Shown in pieces: positions 38,411 to 47,197 of a stretch of DNA of 64,000 bases (positions within the stretch are counted from its first letter, which is position 1; the number at the start of each line of letters is the position of its first letter). Under the pieces are notes generated by a model. The model worked only from the letters and a program-made list of their open reading frames with translations, made no database searches and was not told where the DNA came from. Source of the DNA: Alphaproteobacteria bacterium (lineage in GTDB: Bacteria > Pseudomonadota > Alphaproteobacteria > Rhodobacterales > Rhodobacteraceae); assembly GCA_030427145.1 (NCBI GenBank), contig JAUHWT010000003.1, forward strand, positions 124,001 to 188,000. Direction: 5' to 3'. The position numbers and the translations under genes were made by a program.

Positions 38411-39625
38411 ATGAAAACGACACGTCAGGACTTTTTCACGCTGCACAATGGAGAGAAGGCGCCGCTGCCGTTTTCGGCGGAGGAGTATGACGCGCGGCTG
38501 GCCGGGTTGCGGCGGATCATGGCGGAGCGCGGGCTGGATGCGGTGATTCTCACCTCCATGCACGGCATCGCGTATTACAGCGGCTTTCTCTACTGCGCGT
38601 TTGGCCGGCCCTATGGGCTGGTGGTGACGGCGGAGCGCAGTGTCACGGTCAGCGCCAATATCGACCTCAGCCAGCCCTGGCGGCGGTGTCACGGGGAGAA
38701 CGTGATCTATACCGACTGGCAGCGGGACAATTACTGGCGCGCGGTGGCGGATCTGGCCGGTCGGGGGAAGCGTATCGGGGTGGAACATGACCACCTGACG
38801 CTGCAGGCGCGCGGGAAACTGGAGGCGTTTCTGGCGCCCAAAACGGTGGAGGATGTGGCGGAGGCCTCGATGCGGCAGCGGATGGTGAAGTCCGCGGCGG
38901 AGATCGACCTGATCCGGGAAAGTGCGCGGATTGCGGATATCGGTGGTGAAGCCATACGCGACGCGATCCGTCCAGGGACGCGGGAGATCGACGTGGCCAT
39001 GGCGGGGCGCGACGCGGTGGAGAGGGCCGTGGCGGAGCGGTTTCCCGACAGTGAAATCCGGGACAACTGGGTCTGGTTTCAGTCGGGCATCAACACGGAC
39101 GGGGCGCACAACCCGGTGACGTCGCGGGCGCTGGAGCCGGGTGATATTCTGAGCCTGAACGTGTTTCCGATGGTCTCGGGCTATTACACCGCACTGGAGC
39201 GAACGCTGTTTTTGGGCGAGCCGGATGCGGCCTCACTGGAGATATGGGAGGCGAATGTGGGGGCGCATGAGCTGGGGATCAGCCTGATCCGGCCGGGGGT
39301 GCGGTGCTGTGATATTGTGGCGGAAATCAACGGGTTCTTTGAGGAACGGGATCTGCTGCGCTACCGGACCTTTGGTTACGGGCATTCGTTTGGCGTCCTG
39401 TCGCACTATTACGGTCGTGAGGCGGGGCTGGAACTGCGCGAGGATATTGAGACGGTTCTGGAGCCCGGCATGGTGGTGTCGATGGAGCCGATGCTGACAC
39501 TGCCCGAAGGGGTGCCGGGGGCTGGTGGCTACCGGGAGCACGACATTCTGGTGATCCATGAGGACCGGGTCGAGAACATCACCGGGTTCTCCTACGGCCC
39601 GGAGCACAACATCGTCGGGGCGTAA
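38411..39625 (+). CDS. creatinase (creatine amidinohydrolase)
   Basis: 404 residues, the same length as Pseudomonas creatinase, with long stretches in common as I recall that sequence: FLYCSFGRPY-like FLYCAFGRPYGLVV, YTDWQRDNYW, WFQSGINTDGAHNPVT, YYTALERTLFL, YRTFGYGHSFG and LSHYYGREAGLELRED. Pita-bread (M24) fold without the metal ligands of the peptidases. It hydrolyses creatine to sarcosine and urea. The ATG at 38411 has GGGAG 8 bp upstream. No creatininase, sarcosine oxidase or transporter is next to it. Confidence 0.92.
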   Translation: MKTTRQDFFTLHNGEKAPLPFSAEEYDARLAGLRRIMAERGLDAVILTSMHGIAYYSGFLYCAFGRPYGLVVTAERSVTVSANIDLSQPWRRCHGENVIYTDWQRDNYWRAVADLAGRGKRIGVEHDHLTLQARGKLEAFLAPKTVEDVAEASMRQRMVKSAAEIDLIRESARIADIGGEAIRDAIRPGTREIDVAMAGRDAVERAVAERFPDSEIRDNWVWFQSGINTDGAHNPVTSRALEPGDILSLNVFPMVSGYYTALERTLFLGEPDAASLEIWEANVGAHELGISLIRPGVRCCDIVAEINGFFEERDLLRYRTFGYGHSFGVLSHYYGREAGLELREDIETVLEPGMVVSMEPMLTLPEGVPGAGGYREHDILVIHEDRVENITGFSYGPEHNIVGA

Positions 39626-39637
39626 AAAAACGGTTGG

Positions 39638-40060
39638 TCAGCAGGGCGGAACGGTGGAGACACCGCCGCCCGTTGATTCAACCTGAAGTTGATTTTCCAC
39701 TTCCAACAGCCGGATGCATTCGGCGGCCTGGGCCACGTCGAGCACCGCGTTGTCACGGTTGCGGACAAGGCAGGCCACGATGCCCTTGGACATGTTGATC
39801 TGAAGCCGCGCGCGCTCGAGCAGACCAGGATCGCCCATGTTGTCGGCGGCCAGGTCCATGCAGCTGCGGGCCCTTGAAAGATGAGCCTCCGACACGGCTC
39901 TCTGGGTCTCGATTTGCGCGACCTGGTTGTTCCGGACGCCGGTAACGACCAGTGATGTGACCGCACCGGCGAGTGCGATGACGAGCAGTGCAACCGCACA
40001 GATCACCCCGGCAGAGGGCAGCTGCCGGTCACTTTTTATGGTGCTCTCCGTCTGCAACAA
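39638..40060 (-). CDS. small single-pass membrane protein of unknown function
   Basis: 140 residues: a membrane helix (about 17-42) then a soluble helical domain with four cysteines (SCMDLA, ACLVRN, AECIRL and the C-terminal residue). Start is one of two consecutive TTG codons (40060 or 40057); the strong GGAGG site favours the second. Convergent with creatinase. No family recognised. A perfect palindrome lies about 90 bp upstream. Confidence 0.6.
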   Translation of the reverse strand: MLQTESTIKSDRQLPSAGVICAVALLVIALAGAVTSLVVTGVRNNQVAQIETQRAVSEAHLSRARSCMDLAADNMGDPGLLERARLQINMSKGIVACLVRNRDNAVLDVAQAAECIRLLEVENQLQVESTGGGVSTVPPC

Positions 40061-40149
40061 TCCCCCTCCACGACCAGTGGCCGGATATCATGAAATACCG
40101 GGCAATTCAATTTCTGGTTGCGGGGCGTAGCGTACTTGCCGGTATCAAT

Positions 40150-40168
40150 CACCTGAAAAATTCAGGTG
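40150..40168. promoter_or_regulatory. 19-bp perfect palindrome, possible operator
   Basis: CACCTGAAAAATTCAGGTG: two perfect 8-bp arms around AAA. Its core GAAAAATTCAGG recurs at 40344-40355, so the two copies flank the thyX remnant and the second palindrome as direct repeats 189 bp apart. Could be an operator of the 39638-40060 gene or an insertion-site duplication. Confidence 0.5.
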
Positions 40169-40255
40169 ACGGGGAGATTTGGCTAGGAACGTGACGGTTT
40201 TACGCCAGTTTATTTTGATGGGATGGTGATTGAGAGGTGCCCTGGCGGCTTTCCA

Positions 40256-40276
40256 GGTGTGTCGGCACGACACACC
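40256..40276. repeat. 21-bp perfect palindrome, copy 2
   Basis: GGTGTGTCG, GCA, CGACACACC. Identical to the element at 22335-22355 except that the C:G pair three positions from the ends is T:A here, keeping the dyad perfect. It interrupts the thyX remnant that follows it. Confidence 0.85.
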
Positions 40277-40345
40277 ATGTCGCGGACCACCTCGGCGTGA
40301 ACTCCAACCTCGTACTGGGCGTGACTGTCGGTGCTCAACGATCGA
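40277..40345 (-). pseudogene. remnant of a second thyX
   Basis: On the minus strand this stretch reads DSHAQYE, V-V-H-A-E-like residues, then RDMV in register with [19 protein letters not shown] of the intact ThyX at 41105-42013. The two share an exact 15-base match (CTCGTACTGGGCGTG, 40307-40321 versus 41322-41336) and the start ATGTCGC. It is cut off on one side by the palindrome 40256-40276 and on the other by AT-rich sequence. Divergence shows it is old or came from another lineage rather than a fresh duplication. Confidence 0.7.
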
Positions 40346-40393
40346 AAAATTCAGGCAAGCGCAGGTTTCGTAGGGCAAATAGAATTTTTAATA

Positions 40394-41104
40394 TCAAGCA
40401 AGATCAAATCTACTTCGTATCTGAAACGAAATATCATTCAAAATTTCATCACATCTTTCCAGGTTACTCGTTACAGTTTCCTCGCAATTTGACACAGCGA
40501 CTTGTTTGCTCATTTTCTTGCTTATAAGCATCTGCCTCATCAGAAACTTAATCGCCTCGAATTTTTTGAACAATTCGCCATCCAAATAAATTTGGTTTAA
40601 ATACAATTTATTACCAAAGTCCCTGATCAAGTTTGCAGCAGAGTTATATCGCCTCCAAAATTGCGCTTCGATCAAACTTTCCGTTGGATCTTCAGAATCT
40701 AAAATCTCTTGTTTCTGCGCCTCAAAAAGATCCAGTTTTTCGACGTATTCTTTACGTAACGGAAGGCTCATTGCTCCGATGTCTTCGTAGTGTTGAAACG
40801 GATTGACTAATTCTTGTACTGCACCGAGTGCTTCGTTCATGCCAGACCAACACACGCTAATTACTTCAAATTGCTTTTGTTGAAAACGAATTTTGGCATC
40901 GAGCACTCCGTCTGCTTTTAACTTAAACTGTTGAAGTTCTTTCGCATTTTCGTGTCTGAATGCTTCTAGTTTCTCGTCAAATTTAGATTGCAGCCACCGC
41001 TCGGAAAAAAGCCTGAATACCAAAAATGCGACGGCGGCGGCCCCACCTCCCGTCAGGAGGACATGGCCCAAAAAATTGGTAACTTGGGAATAGATGTCTT
41101 CCAT
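40394..41104 (-). CDS. AT-rich membrane-anchored coiled-coil protein, accessory
   Basis: 236 residues: one membrane helix (about 12-31), then a long charged helical, probably coiled-coil region (KFDEKLEAFRHENAKELQQF and onward), and a basic C-terminal part. Base composition is conspicuously AT-rich against the whole window, indicating acquisition. ATG 41104 directly abuts the thyX stop (TAAATG), so it may be co-expressed with thyX. Similar anchored coiled-coil orphan proteins occur in accessory and defence loci, but no family is recognised and no function is claimed. Confidence 0.75.
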   Translation of the reverse strand: MEDIYSQVTNFLGHVLLTGGGAAAVAFLVFRLFSERWLQSKFDEKLEAFRHENAKELQQFKLKADGVLDAKIRFQQKQFEVISVCWSGMNEALGAVQELVNPFQHYEDIGAMSLPLRKEYVEKLDLFEAQKQEILDSEDPTESLIEAQFWRRYNSAANLIRDFGNKLYLNQIYLDGELFKKFEAIKFLMRQMLISKKMSKQVAVSNCEETVTSNLERCDEILNDISFQIRSRFDLA

Positions 41105-42013
41105 TTACCCTCCCAAACTCTCCTCAAACTCCCGCCATTCGCGGGCGCTCATGCCGCTGTCCTGCTGGGTGACGGTCTCGCCCCTGAGGCGGCGGCGGAG
41201 GACGTCCATGGCTTTGCCGGAGAACTGGACGGAGTTCAGGCGGTAATCCTCGAAGGCGCCGTAGGCGGCGGGGACCCAATCGCGGACCATGTCGCAAATG
41301 GCCTCGGCATAGACGCGGATCTCGTACTGGGCGTGGCTGTCGGCGCGCAGGCGCAGGAAGTGGAAAAGGTTGTGCAGGTCCACCTTCCAGTACCACTGGG
41401 TATAGACATTCGCGGGCAGGTTCATGCGGGCCAGTTCACGGGCCAGACCGGCCTGGTTTTCGGTCGCGAGCATGCCCTCGTAATGGTCATAGGCACGGTT
41501 GGCGTCGGATTTGAGGATTTCGAGCACGTTGGCGGCTTCCTCGCCCTCCAGCGTCGCACCCCTGCCCTGATTGTTGATGGAGCTTTGCGCGGCCAGATGC
41601 TCCGGCGCGGGAATGTAGAACTCGCGGTCGAGGATGGAATAGCGGGCGGAGTATTCGTTTACATTGGCGGTGCGGTGGCGGATCCACTGGCGGGCCACGA
41701 ACACGGGCAGTTTGACGTGCAGTTTGATCTCGCACATCTCGAACGGTGTGGAGTGCCAGTGGCGCATGAGATAGCGGATCAGGCCCTCGTCGTTTTGAAC
41801 GGATTTGGTGCCGCGCCCGTAGGAGACACGGGCGGCCTGGGTTATGGCGGCGTCGTCGCCCATGTAGTCCACGACCCGGACAAAACCGTGATCGAGCACG
41901 GGAACGGCCCTGTAGAGGTGCTTTTCCATGCCCGGGGCCGTGGTGCGCAGGGTTTGGCTCGTCGTGCCGCGCTGTTCCTCGATTTCGGCCTTTTGTTCTG
42001 CGGTCAGCGACAT
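41105..42013 (-). CDS. thyX: FAD-dependent thymidylate synthase
   Basis: 302 residues. Flavin-dependent conversion of dUMP to dTMP using methylene-THF and NADPH. The ThyX motif [14 protein letters not shown] (about 112-125) fits RHRxxSxNExSxR except for Ala in place of the first Ser, and further conserved positions include WHSTPFE and the C-terminal [13 protein letters not shown]. Divergent from gloA. A decayed copy of its 3' region lies beyond the next gene. Confidence 0.95.
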   Translation of the reverse strand: MSLTAEQKAEIEEQRGTTSQTLRTTAPGMEKHLYRAVPVLDHGFVRVVDYMGDDAAITQAARVSYGRGTKSVQNDEGLIRYLMRHWHSTPFEMCEIKLHVKLPVFVARQWIRHRTANVNEYSARYSILDREFYIPAPEHLAAQSSINNQGRGATLEGEEAANVLEILKSDANRAYDHYEGMLATENQAGLARELARMNLPANVYTQWYWKVDLHNLFHFLRLRADSHAQYEIRVYAEAICDMVRDWVPAAYGAFEDYRLNSVQFSGKAMDVLRRRLRGETVTQQDSGMSAREWREFEESLGG

Positions 42014-42092
42014 ATGTTACCTCTTGTACGGGCTGGTTCCGGGGGAATCGGTTTCTACCATATGTTGAAAGATACGGCGAGGAATACGCAAT

Positions 42093-42521
42093 ATGAAGGT
42101 AAAATATCTCCACACAATGGTGCGGGTGAAGGACCTTGAGGAAAACATCAAATTCTATGAGCTGCTCGGCCTGAAGGAGACCCGGCGGATCGAGAATGAG
42201 GGCGGCCGTTTTACCCTGATTTTCATGGCTCCCGAGGGTCAGCCGGAATGCCCGGTGGAGCTGACATACAACTGGGATGGCGATGAGGGTCTGCCCTCGG
42301 ACAGCCGTCATTTCGGTCATCTGGCCTACAGCGTTGGCAACATCTATGAGATGTGCGCCAAGCTTCAGGATGCCGGTGTGACGATCAACCGCCCACCCCG
42401 CGACGGTCACATGGCGTTTGTGCGCAGCCCCGACAACGTGTCCATCGAGCTTTTGCAGGAGGGCGATGCCCTGGAACCTGCGGAGCCGTGGAAGAGCATG
42501 GAAAACACCGGACACTGGTAA
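42093..42521 (+). CDS. gloA: lactoylglutathione lyase (glyoxalase I)
   Basis: 142 residues, two betaalphabetabetabeta half-modules of the VOC fold: KYLHTMVRVKDLE with first His metal ligand, the Glu in VELTYNWD, His in FGHLAYSV and Glu in NVSIELLQ. Converts the methylglyoxal-glutathione hemithioacetal to S-lactoylglutathione. Ordinary length for Ni/Co-type bacterial enzymes. Single gene, divergent from thyX. Confidence 0.93.
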   Translation: MKVKYLHTMVRVKDLEENIKFYELLGLKETRRIENEGGRFTLIFMAPEGQPECPVELTYNWDGDEGLPSDSRHFGHLAYSVGNIYEMCAKLQDAGVTINRPPRDGHMAFVRSPDNVSIELLQEGDALEPAEPWKSMENTGHW

Positions 42522-42599
42522 GTAGTGGCCCTGGGTTGTGGTGGTGCGGCCATCACAGCCCGCCCGGTGGTGACGCCGGGTAGCATATAAAAATTGCTG

Positions 42600-42962
42600 C
42601 GGATTTTTGGGCTGACCCCTTCCGTTTTTCACCCGTCTGACCTATATCTGTCACGTTCCTTCGGGAACTATGGTGATAAACGCGCCCGTAATAAGCGGAT
42701 CGGACCCGGGGGCGGTACCCGGCGGCTCCACCAAAATCCTTTGTTTGGGGATCATGGGGCCGAAACAGGATCGACGGACGTCTAAAGGGGTTTGCTTTCA
42801 CCCGGTGAGATACCACCGTTATCGGTTCAAAAAGTATAGTTGCAAACAACAACTACGCTCCGGTACGCGTTGCTGCGTAAGCAGTAATTCTACCGAAATC
42901 TTAAGCCCTGGCGCCTTGCAGCGTCAGGCGGGGTTCGCAGGCACCTGGCAACAGAAGCCTGC
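42600..42962 (+). ncRNA. ssrA: tmRNA, circularly permuted two-piece form
   Basis: Alphaproteobacterial permuted tmRNA. The acceptor piece comes first and ends with a T-arm (CCGGG, 7-nt loop, CCCGG), the 3' acceptor strand CGGCTCC (42723-42729) and encoded CCA (42731-42733). A short spacer (42734-42755) is removed, then the coding piece begins with the 5' acceptor strand GGGGCCG (42756-42762), which pairs with the 3' strand. The tag frame starts at GCA 42842 and reads ANNNYAPVRVAA, stop TAA 42878-42880. A TATAAA at 42586-42591 may be the -10. Outer ends are approximate. Confidence 0.93.
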
Positions 42963-43128
42963 ACTTTCCCAATTTGTTTGAACTGACGCACCGCGGACCG
43001 CCATTCGCCGGCCAAACGGGCTTGCCGTCCGGCTCAAAATCTGAAAACTCCCCGCATCTGACAGCTGCCTCTTTCCATGACCGCGAAATGGGGTATGGTC
43101 GTACAAACGGGCCTTGGGACGGTAGAAA

Positions 43129-43584
43129 ATGGCTGATGCAATCAATTACGGGCATCTGATGCAGCGCGCCCTGCGCCAGCTGATCATCGATGTGCTCCAG
43201 CAGGTCTCCGAGGAGGGACTGCCTGGGAACCACCATTTCTTCATAACCTTCGACACGACCCATCCGGATGTGGAAATCGCCCCGGCCCTGTTTGAGCGGT
43301 ATCCCGAGGACATGACGATTGTTCTGCAGGAGTGGTTCGAGAACCTGGAGGTCACGCCCGAGAAGTTCACCGTGACGCTGAATTTCGGGGATCAGCCGGA
43401 GCCTCTGGTGATTCCGTTCGCCGCCGTGAAAACCTTTGTCGACCCGTCCGTGGAATTCGGTCTGCGCTTCGACGGCCATGAGAAGGCCGCCGAGGAGGAG
43501 GAACTGGAGATCGAGGAGGAAGAGGTCGAAGAGGAAGAGCACGACGCCGAGATCGTCAGCCTCGACAAGTTCCGCAAACACTAG
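43129..43584 (+). CDS. sspB: ClpXP adaptor SspB (alpha type)
   Basis: 151 residues. Alpha-type SspB: tag-binding core (about 1-110) with the motif FFITFDTTHPDVEIAP and LNFGDQPEPLVIPFAAVKTFVDPSV, a very acidic linker of Glu residues, and a C-terminal ClpX-binding tail (AEIVSLDKFRKH). It delivers ssrA-tagged proteins to ClpXP. It lies directly downstream of ssrA, linking tag and tag receptor. Confidence 0.94.
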   Translation: MADAINYGHLMQRALRQLIIDVLQQVSEEGLPGNHHFFITFDTTHPDVEIAPALFERYPEDMTIVLQEWFENLEVTPEKFTVTLNFGDQPEPLVIPFAAVKTFVDPSVEFGLRFDGHEKAAEEEELEIEEEEVEEEEHDAEIVSLDKFRKH

Positions 43585-43645
43585 AGGCGCGCGCCTGGGC
43601 GCCGTCCAATCCGGCGCTGCTGCGATCCCTGCCCGTTCAGCGCGT

Positions 43646-44053
43646 TCAGTATTCTCCGGTTTCCACGGTTTCGGTGCCGTCGTAAAGGCGGTCGAGCGCG
43701 TTGTCCCAGTGTTCCGCGATATGCGGGTGGCTAAGCAGGTAATCGGCGGTTGAGCCGGCCTGGCGTTCCACGGCGAGATTGATCGCCTCCTGCCATTCCT
43801 CGGGTTCCATGTCGCCGCGCCCGATCCAGAACAGGGCCACCAGTTCGGCCTGCTGATCCGGCTCCAGGTCCTCGATCAGGGAGATCACCTCCTCGGAGGA
43901 CATGTCATGGTCGTAGCCAATGGAGCGTTTCGGCCCCTCGTCATCGGCCAGGTTGCCCTCGTCATCCGATGTGTGGCCCGCATTTGCCATAATGGCCCGG
44001 GTTTTCAGGATCAGGCCACGCATGAAATCGGGGCTCAAAGAGAACTCTTCCAT
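43646..44053 (-). CDS. DUF3775 protein
   Basis: 135 residues of the DUF3775 family: a central segment IGYDHDMSSEEVISLIEDL followed by FWIGRGDMEPEEW. Function unknown. The ATG at 44053 has a GGGAGG site 7 bp upstream. Convergent with sspB and divergent from fumC; this gene is a regular neighbour of fumC in related genomes as far as I recall. Confidence 0.82.
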   Translation of the reverse strand: MEEFSLSPDFMRGLILKTRAIMANAGHTSDDEGNLADDEGPKRSIGYDHDMSSEEVISLIEDLEPDQQAELVALFWIGRGDMEPEEWQEAINLAVERQAGSTADYLLSHPHIAEHWDNALDRLYDGTETVETGEY

Positions 44054-44285
44054 AAACACCTCCCTACGGTTGCCGTTGTCCTGTCCGGACTAGAGAGGTT
44101 TATCAGGGGAAGGTCAATCGTTTCAGGTGTAACAGGCCTGCGATTGGCGTTTGGGGTCGGGAGCGGCGACGGTCAGGCCGTCCGGCAGGCCCGCATTGCC
44201 AGGTGTGGCAAAAACCCGCCATTTGCCATTGGAGTTTGTCGCGGAGCGCCGGTATATGGGGGTAAATTTATTACAGGAGAGCCGG

Positions 44286-45680
44286 ATGACCGCCACACGC
44301 ACCGAAACCGACAGCTTTGGACCGCTGGACGTCCCTGCGGACCGTTACTGGGGCGCGCAGACCCAGAGGTCGATCCGGAATTTCCCGATTGGCTGGGAAA
44401 AGCAGCCGGTGGCCATTGTCCGGGCGCTAGGTGTGATCAAGAAGGCCTGTGCGGAGGTCAATGCCGCTGAGGGCAAGCTGGACGGCAAGCTGGCCGAGGC
44501 GATTTCCCAGGCGGCGGGTGAGGTGATCGAGGGGAAGTGGGACGACCATTTCCCGCTGGTGGTTTGGCAGACCGGTTCGGGTACGCAGTCCAACATGAAC
44601 GCCAATGAGGTCATCTCGAACCGTGCGATTGAAATTCTGGGTGGCGAGATCGGGTCGAAGGATCCGGTACATCCGAACGATCACTGCAACATGAGCCAGT
44701 CCTCGAACGACACCTTCCCGACGGCCATGCATATCGCGGTGGCCATGACGGCGCGGGACGTGACCCTGCCGGGTCTTCAGAAGCTGCACGCGGCGCTGGT
44801 CGAGAAATCCGCGGAGTTTAACGACATCATCAAAATCGGTCGTACGCATACCCAGGACGCGACGCCCCTGACGCTGGGTCAGGAATTTGGCGGCTATGCC
44901 TATCAGGTGGAACAGGGCATCAAGCGGGTGACGGCGGCTCTGCACAACATCTATCCGCTGGCCCAGGGTGGTACGGCCGTTGGCACCGGGCTGAACACGA
45001 AAGTGGGCTTTGCGGAAGCCGTGGCGGCGAAGGTGGCGGACATCACCTCCCTGCCCTTCGTGACGGCGCCGAACAAATTTGAGGCACTGGCGGGACATGA
45101 CGCGCTGGTGGAAATGTCCGGTGCGCTGAAGACCGTGGCGGCGAGCCTCTTCAAAATCGCCAATGACATTCGTCTGCTGGGGTCCGGGCCGCGCTGTGGT
45201 CTGGGTGAGCTGATGCTGCCGGAAAATGAGCCGGGCTCGTCCATCATGCCGGGCAAGGTCAACCCGACCCAGGCCGAGGCGCTGACCATGGTCTGCGCCC
45301 ATGTGATGGGCAATGACGCGGCGGTGGGTTTCGCGGGCAGCCAGGGTCATTTTGAGCTGAACGTCTACAAGCCGATGATGTCCTACAACGTGCTGCAGTC
45401 CATGCAGTTGCTGGGCGATGCGGCGGTGGCCTTCACCGACAACTGCGTGGCGGGCATCCAGGCGGATGAGGAGCGGATTTCCAAACTGATGTGGGAAAGC
45501 CTGATGCTGGTAACGGCGCTGGCACCCGAGATCGGCTATGACAACGCGACGATGGTAGCGAAGACGGCGCATAAAAACCGCACCACGCTCAAGGAAGAAG
45601 CCATCCGTCTGGGCTTCGTCGATGAGGCAACGTTTGACCGGGTGGTGCAGCCGAAGGACATGATCGGGCCGAAGGCCTGA
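44286..45680 (+). CDS. fumC: class II fumarase
   Basis: 464 residues, TCA-cycle hydration of fumarate to malate, iron-independent. Signature [15 protein letters not shown] (about 317-331), plus [14 protein letters not shown] and [13 protein letters not shown] in the active site. AGGAGA ribosome site. The 233-bp upstream gap holds a small dyad TTGCCA-GGTG-TGGCAA (44196-44211) of unknown meaning. Terminated by the hairpin at 45713. Confidence 0.96.
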   Translation: MTATRTETDSFGPLDVPADRYWGAQTQRSIRNFPIGWEKQPVAIVRALGVIKKACAEVNAAEGKLDGKLAEAISQAAGEVIEGKWDDHFPLVVWQTGSGTQSNMNANEVISNRAIEILGGEIGSKDPVHPNDHCNMSQSSNDTFPTAMHIAVAMTARDVTLPGLQKLHAALVEKSAEFNDIIKIGRTHTQDATPLTLGQEFGGYAYQVEQGIKRVTAALHNIYPLAQGGTAVGTGLNTKVGFAEAVAAKVADITSLPFVTAPNKFEALAGHDALVEMSGALKTVAASLFKIANDIRLLGSGPRCGLGELMLPENEPGSSIMPGKVNPTQAEALTMVCAHVMGNDAAVGFAGSQGHFELNVYKPMMSYNVLQSMQLLGDAAVAFTDNCVAGIQADEERISKLMWESLMLVTALAPEIGYDNATMVAKTAHKNRTTLKEEAIRLGFVDEATFDRVVQPKDMIGPKA

Positions 45681-45712
45681 GGGGCACTTCACTACCGATA
45701 ATTTAAGTTTAT

Positions 45713-45750
45713 CGCCCCGGAACGTTCAGGCGGTCCGGGGCGTTTTTCGT
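45713..45750 (+). terminator. fumC terminator
   Basis: CGCCCCGGA (45713-45721) pairs with TCCGGGGCG (45734-45742), followed by TTTTTCGTTTTT. Confidence 0.88.
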
Positions 45751-45822
45751 TTTTGGGGATACCATTTTCAGGCAGAGGCGTCAGAATATACCTCAGCGGA
45801 ACAACTCCAGCGGGAGAACGGC

Positions 45823-46677
45823 ATGAAGTGGCGTGGAAAACGCACGAGTGGAAATATTCAGGACCGCAGGCGCGGCGGCGGTATGGGACGGGCCGGAGGC
45901 ATTGGCGGGCTTGGCATGATCGTCGTGATCCTGGTGGGCCTGTTCTTCGGGGTGGACCTGACGCCGTTTCTTGGCGGCGGCGGTGTGGGTGGCAATCAGG
46001 TGACCACCTCACAATCGGCCGATTCCGGTCAGATCGACGACGAGGCGGAGGAATTTGTCAGCGTGGTCCTGCGCCAGACGGAGGAGGTCTGGACGGATAT
46101 TTTTGCGGCCTCCGGATATCAGTACGAGGAACCGACGCTGGTTCTGTTCACCGGCGCGACCAGTTCGGCCTGCGGCGCGGCGCAGTCGGCCATGGGGCCG
46201 TTTTACTGCCCCGGCGACCGGCAGGTGTATCTAGACATGGATTTCTTCCGGGTGATGGAGCAGGAGCTGGGTGCACAGGGGGATTTCGCCAAGGCCTATG
46301 TTGTCGCGCATGAGGTGGGACATCACGTGCAGAACCTCACTGGGCTTCTGGGCGAGGTGAATCAGATGCGCCGATCGGTCAGCCAGGCTGAATCGAATGC
46401 TCTGTCGGTGCGGGTCGAGTTGCAGGCGGACTGCTATTCCGGGGTCTGGGCCCGGCATGTGGTCGATGATTTTCAGCTGACGGAGGAGGATATCCGCAGC
46501 GCGCTCGATACGGCCGCACGGATTGGCGACGATGCACTGCAGCGCTCGATGAATGGCGTGGTGGTGCCTGACAGCTTCACCCACGGCACGAGCGAACAGC
46601 GTCAGCGCTGGTTCGACACGGGCTTTCGCACCGGCGACGAGGACCAGTGCGACACGTTCAGCACCAATCAGCTCTGA
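45823..46677 (+). CDS. neutral zinc metallopeptidase, YpfJ family
   Basis: 284 residues. A short basic/Gly-rich N-terminus, one membrane helix (about 29-44), then a domain with the zinc motif HEVGHHVQ and downstream Glu in ELQADCYSGVWA. This matches the KPN_02809/YpfJ family of membrane-anchored putative metalloproteases. Substrate unknown. It begins an operon with the DUF4169 and RHH genes. Confidence 0.88.
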   Translation: MKWRGKRTSGNIQDRRRGGGMGRAGGIGGLGMIVVILVGLFFGVDLTPFLGGGGVGGNQVTTSQSADSGQIDDEAEEFVSVVLRQTEEVWTDIFAASGYQYEEPTLVLFTGATSSACGAAQSAMGPFYCPGDRQVYLDMDFFRVMEQELGAQGDFAKAYVVAHEVGHHVQNLTGLLGEVNQMRRSVSQAESNALSVRVELQADCYSGVWARHVVDDFQLTEEDIRSALDTAARIGDDALQRSMNGVVVPDSFTHGTSEQRQRWFDTGFRTGDEDQCDTFSTNQL

Positions 46678-46691
46678 GCGGGAGCGGGTCC

Positions 46692-46895
46692 ATGTCAAAA
46701 GTCGTCAACCTGCGCACGGTTCGCAAGCAGAAGGCCCGGGACAAAGCCCGGCGCGAGGGTGACGCCAACGCGGCCCTGTCGGGCGAAACCCTGGCGGAGC
46801 GGCGGGCGCGGCGCGATGCGGAGGAACGGCGCGGTCGGCATGTGGACGGACACAAACGGGAGACGGACCGCGACGACGGGCCGGACGGGGAATGA
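46692..46895 (+). CDS. DUF4169 small basic protein
   Basis: 67 residues, highly charged: MSKVVNLRTVRKQKARDKAR is the DUF4169 signature. No membrane segment; helical. ATG 46692 with GGAGCGGG upstream; overlaps the following gene by four bases (ATGA), so both are coupled. Function unknown. Confidence 0.82.
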   Translation: MSKVVNLRTVRKQKARDKARREGDANAALSGETLAERRARRDAEERRGRHVDGHKRETDRDDGPDGE

Positions 46896-47128
46896 CCGGC
46901 GGCCGCCCGGAGAAACACTCCCTGACGCTCAATGGCCACCGCACGTCGGTCTCGCTGGAGCCGGAGTTCTGGCGGCATTTCCGGCGAATCGCCCGCGAAC
47001 GGGATCTGGGCATCAATGAGCTTGCGAGCCGAATAGACGTGGACCGCGGCCCGGACCGGGGCTTGGCCTCGGCCATACGGGTTTTTGTGCTGCGGGCGCT
47101 TGAAGAGCGGGCGGAAGAGAAACAGTGA
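46892..47128 (+). CDS. ribbon-helix-helix domain protein
   Basis: 78 residues of the RHH_4 type: beta strand HRTSVSLEPEFWRHFR then two helices (RDLGINELASRID, LASAIRVFVLRALEE). RHH proteins bind DNA as dimers; whether this one is a regulator or a member of a two-gene module with the DUF4169 protein is not known. Not a recognisable antitoxin, as the partner is not toxin-like. Confidence 0.82.
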   Translation: MTGGRPEKHSLTLNGHRTSVSLEPEFWRHFRRIARERDLGINELASRIDVDRGPDRGLASAIRVFVLRALEERAEEKQ

Positions 47129-47197
47129 ATTCGAAGCCATAATTCAGGCCGGGAGAGACAATTAGAGCAAGCCATTTTTTTAAGCGGGAGATTTGAT

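Noticed and set aside
40150-40168. LuxR-type lux box
   Set aside because: ACCTG/CAGGT ends are similar but the length and centre do not fit the 18-20 bp lux box, and no luxR/luxI gene is in the window.
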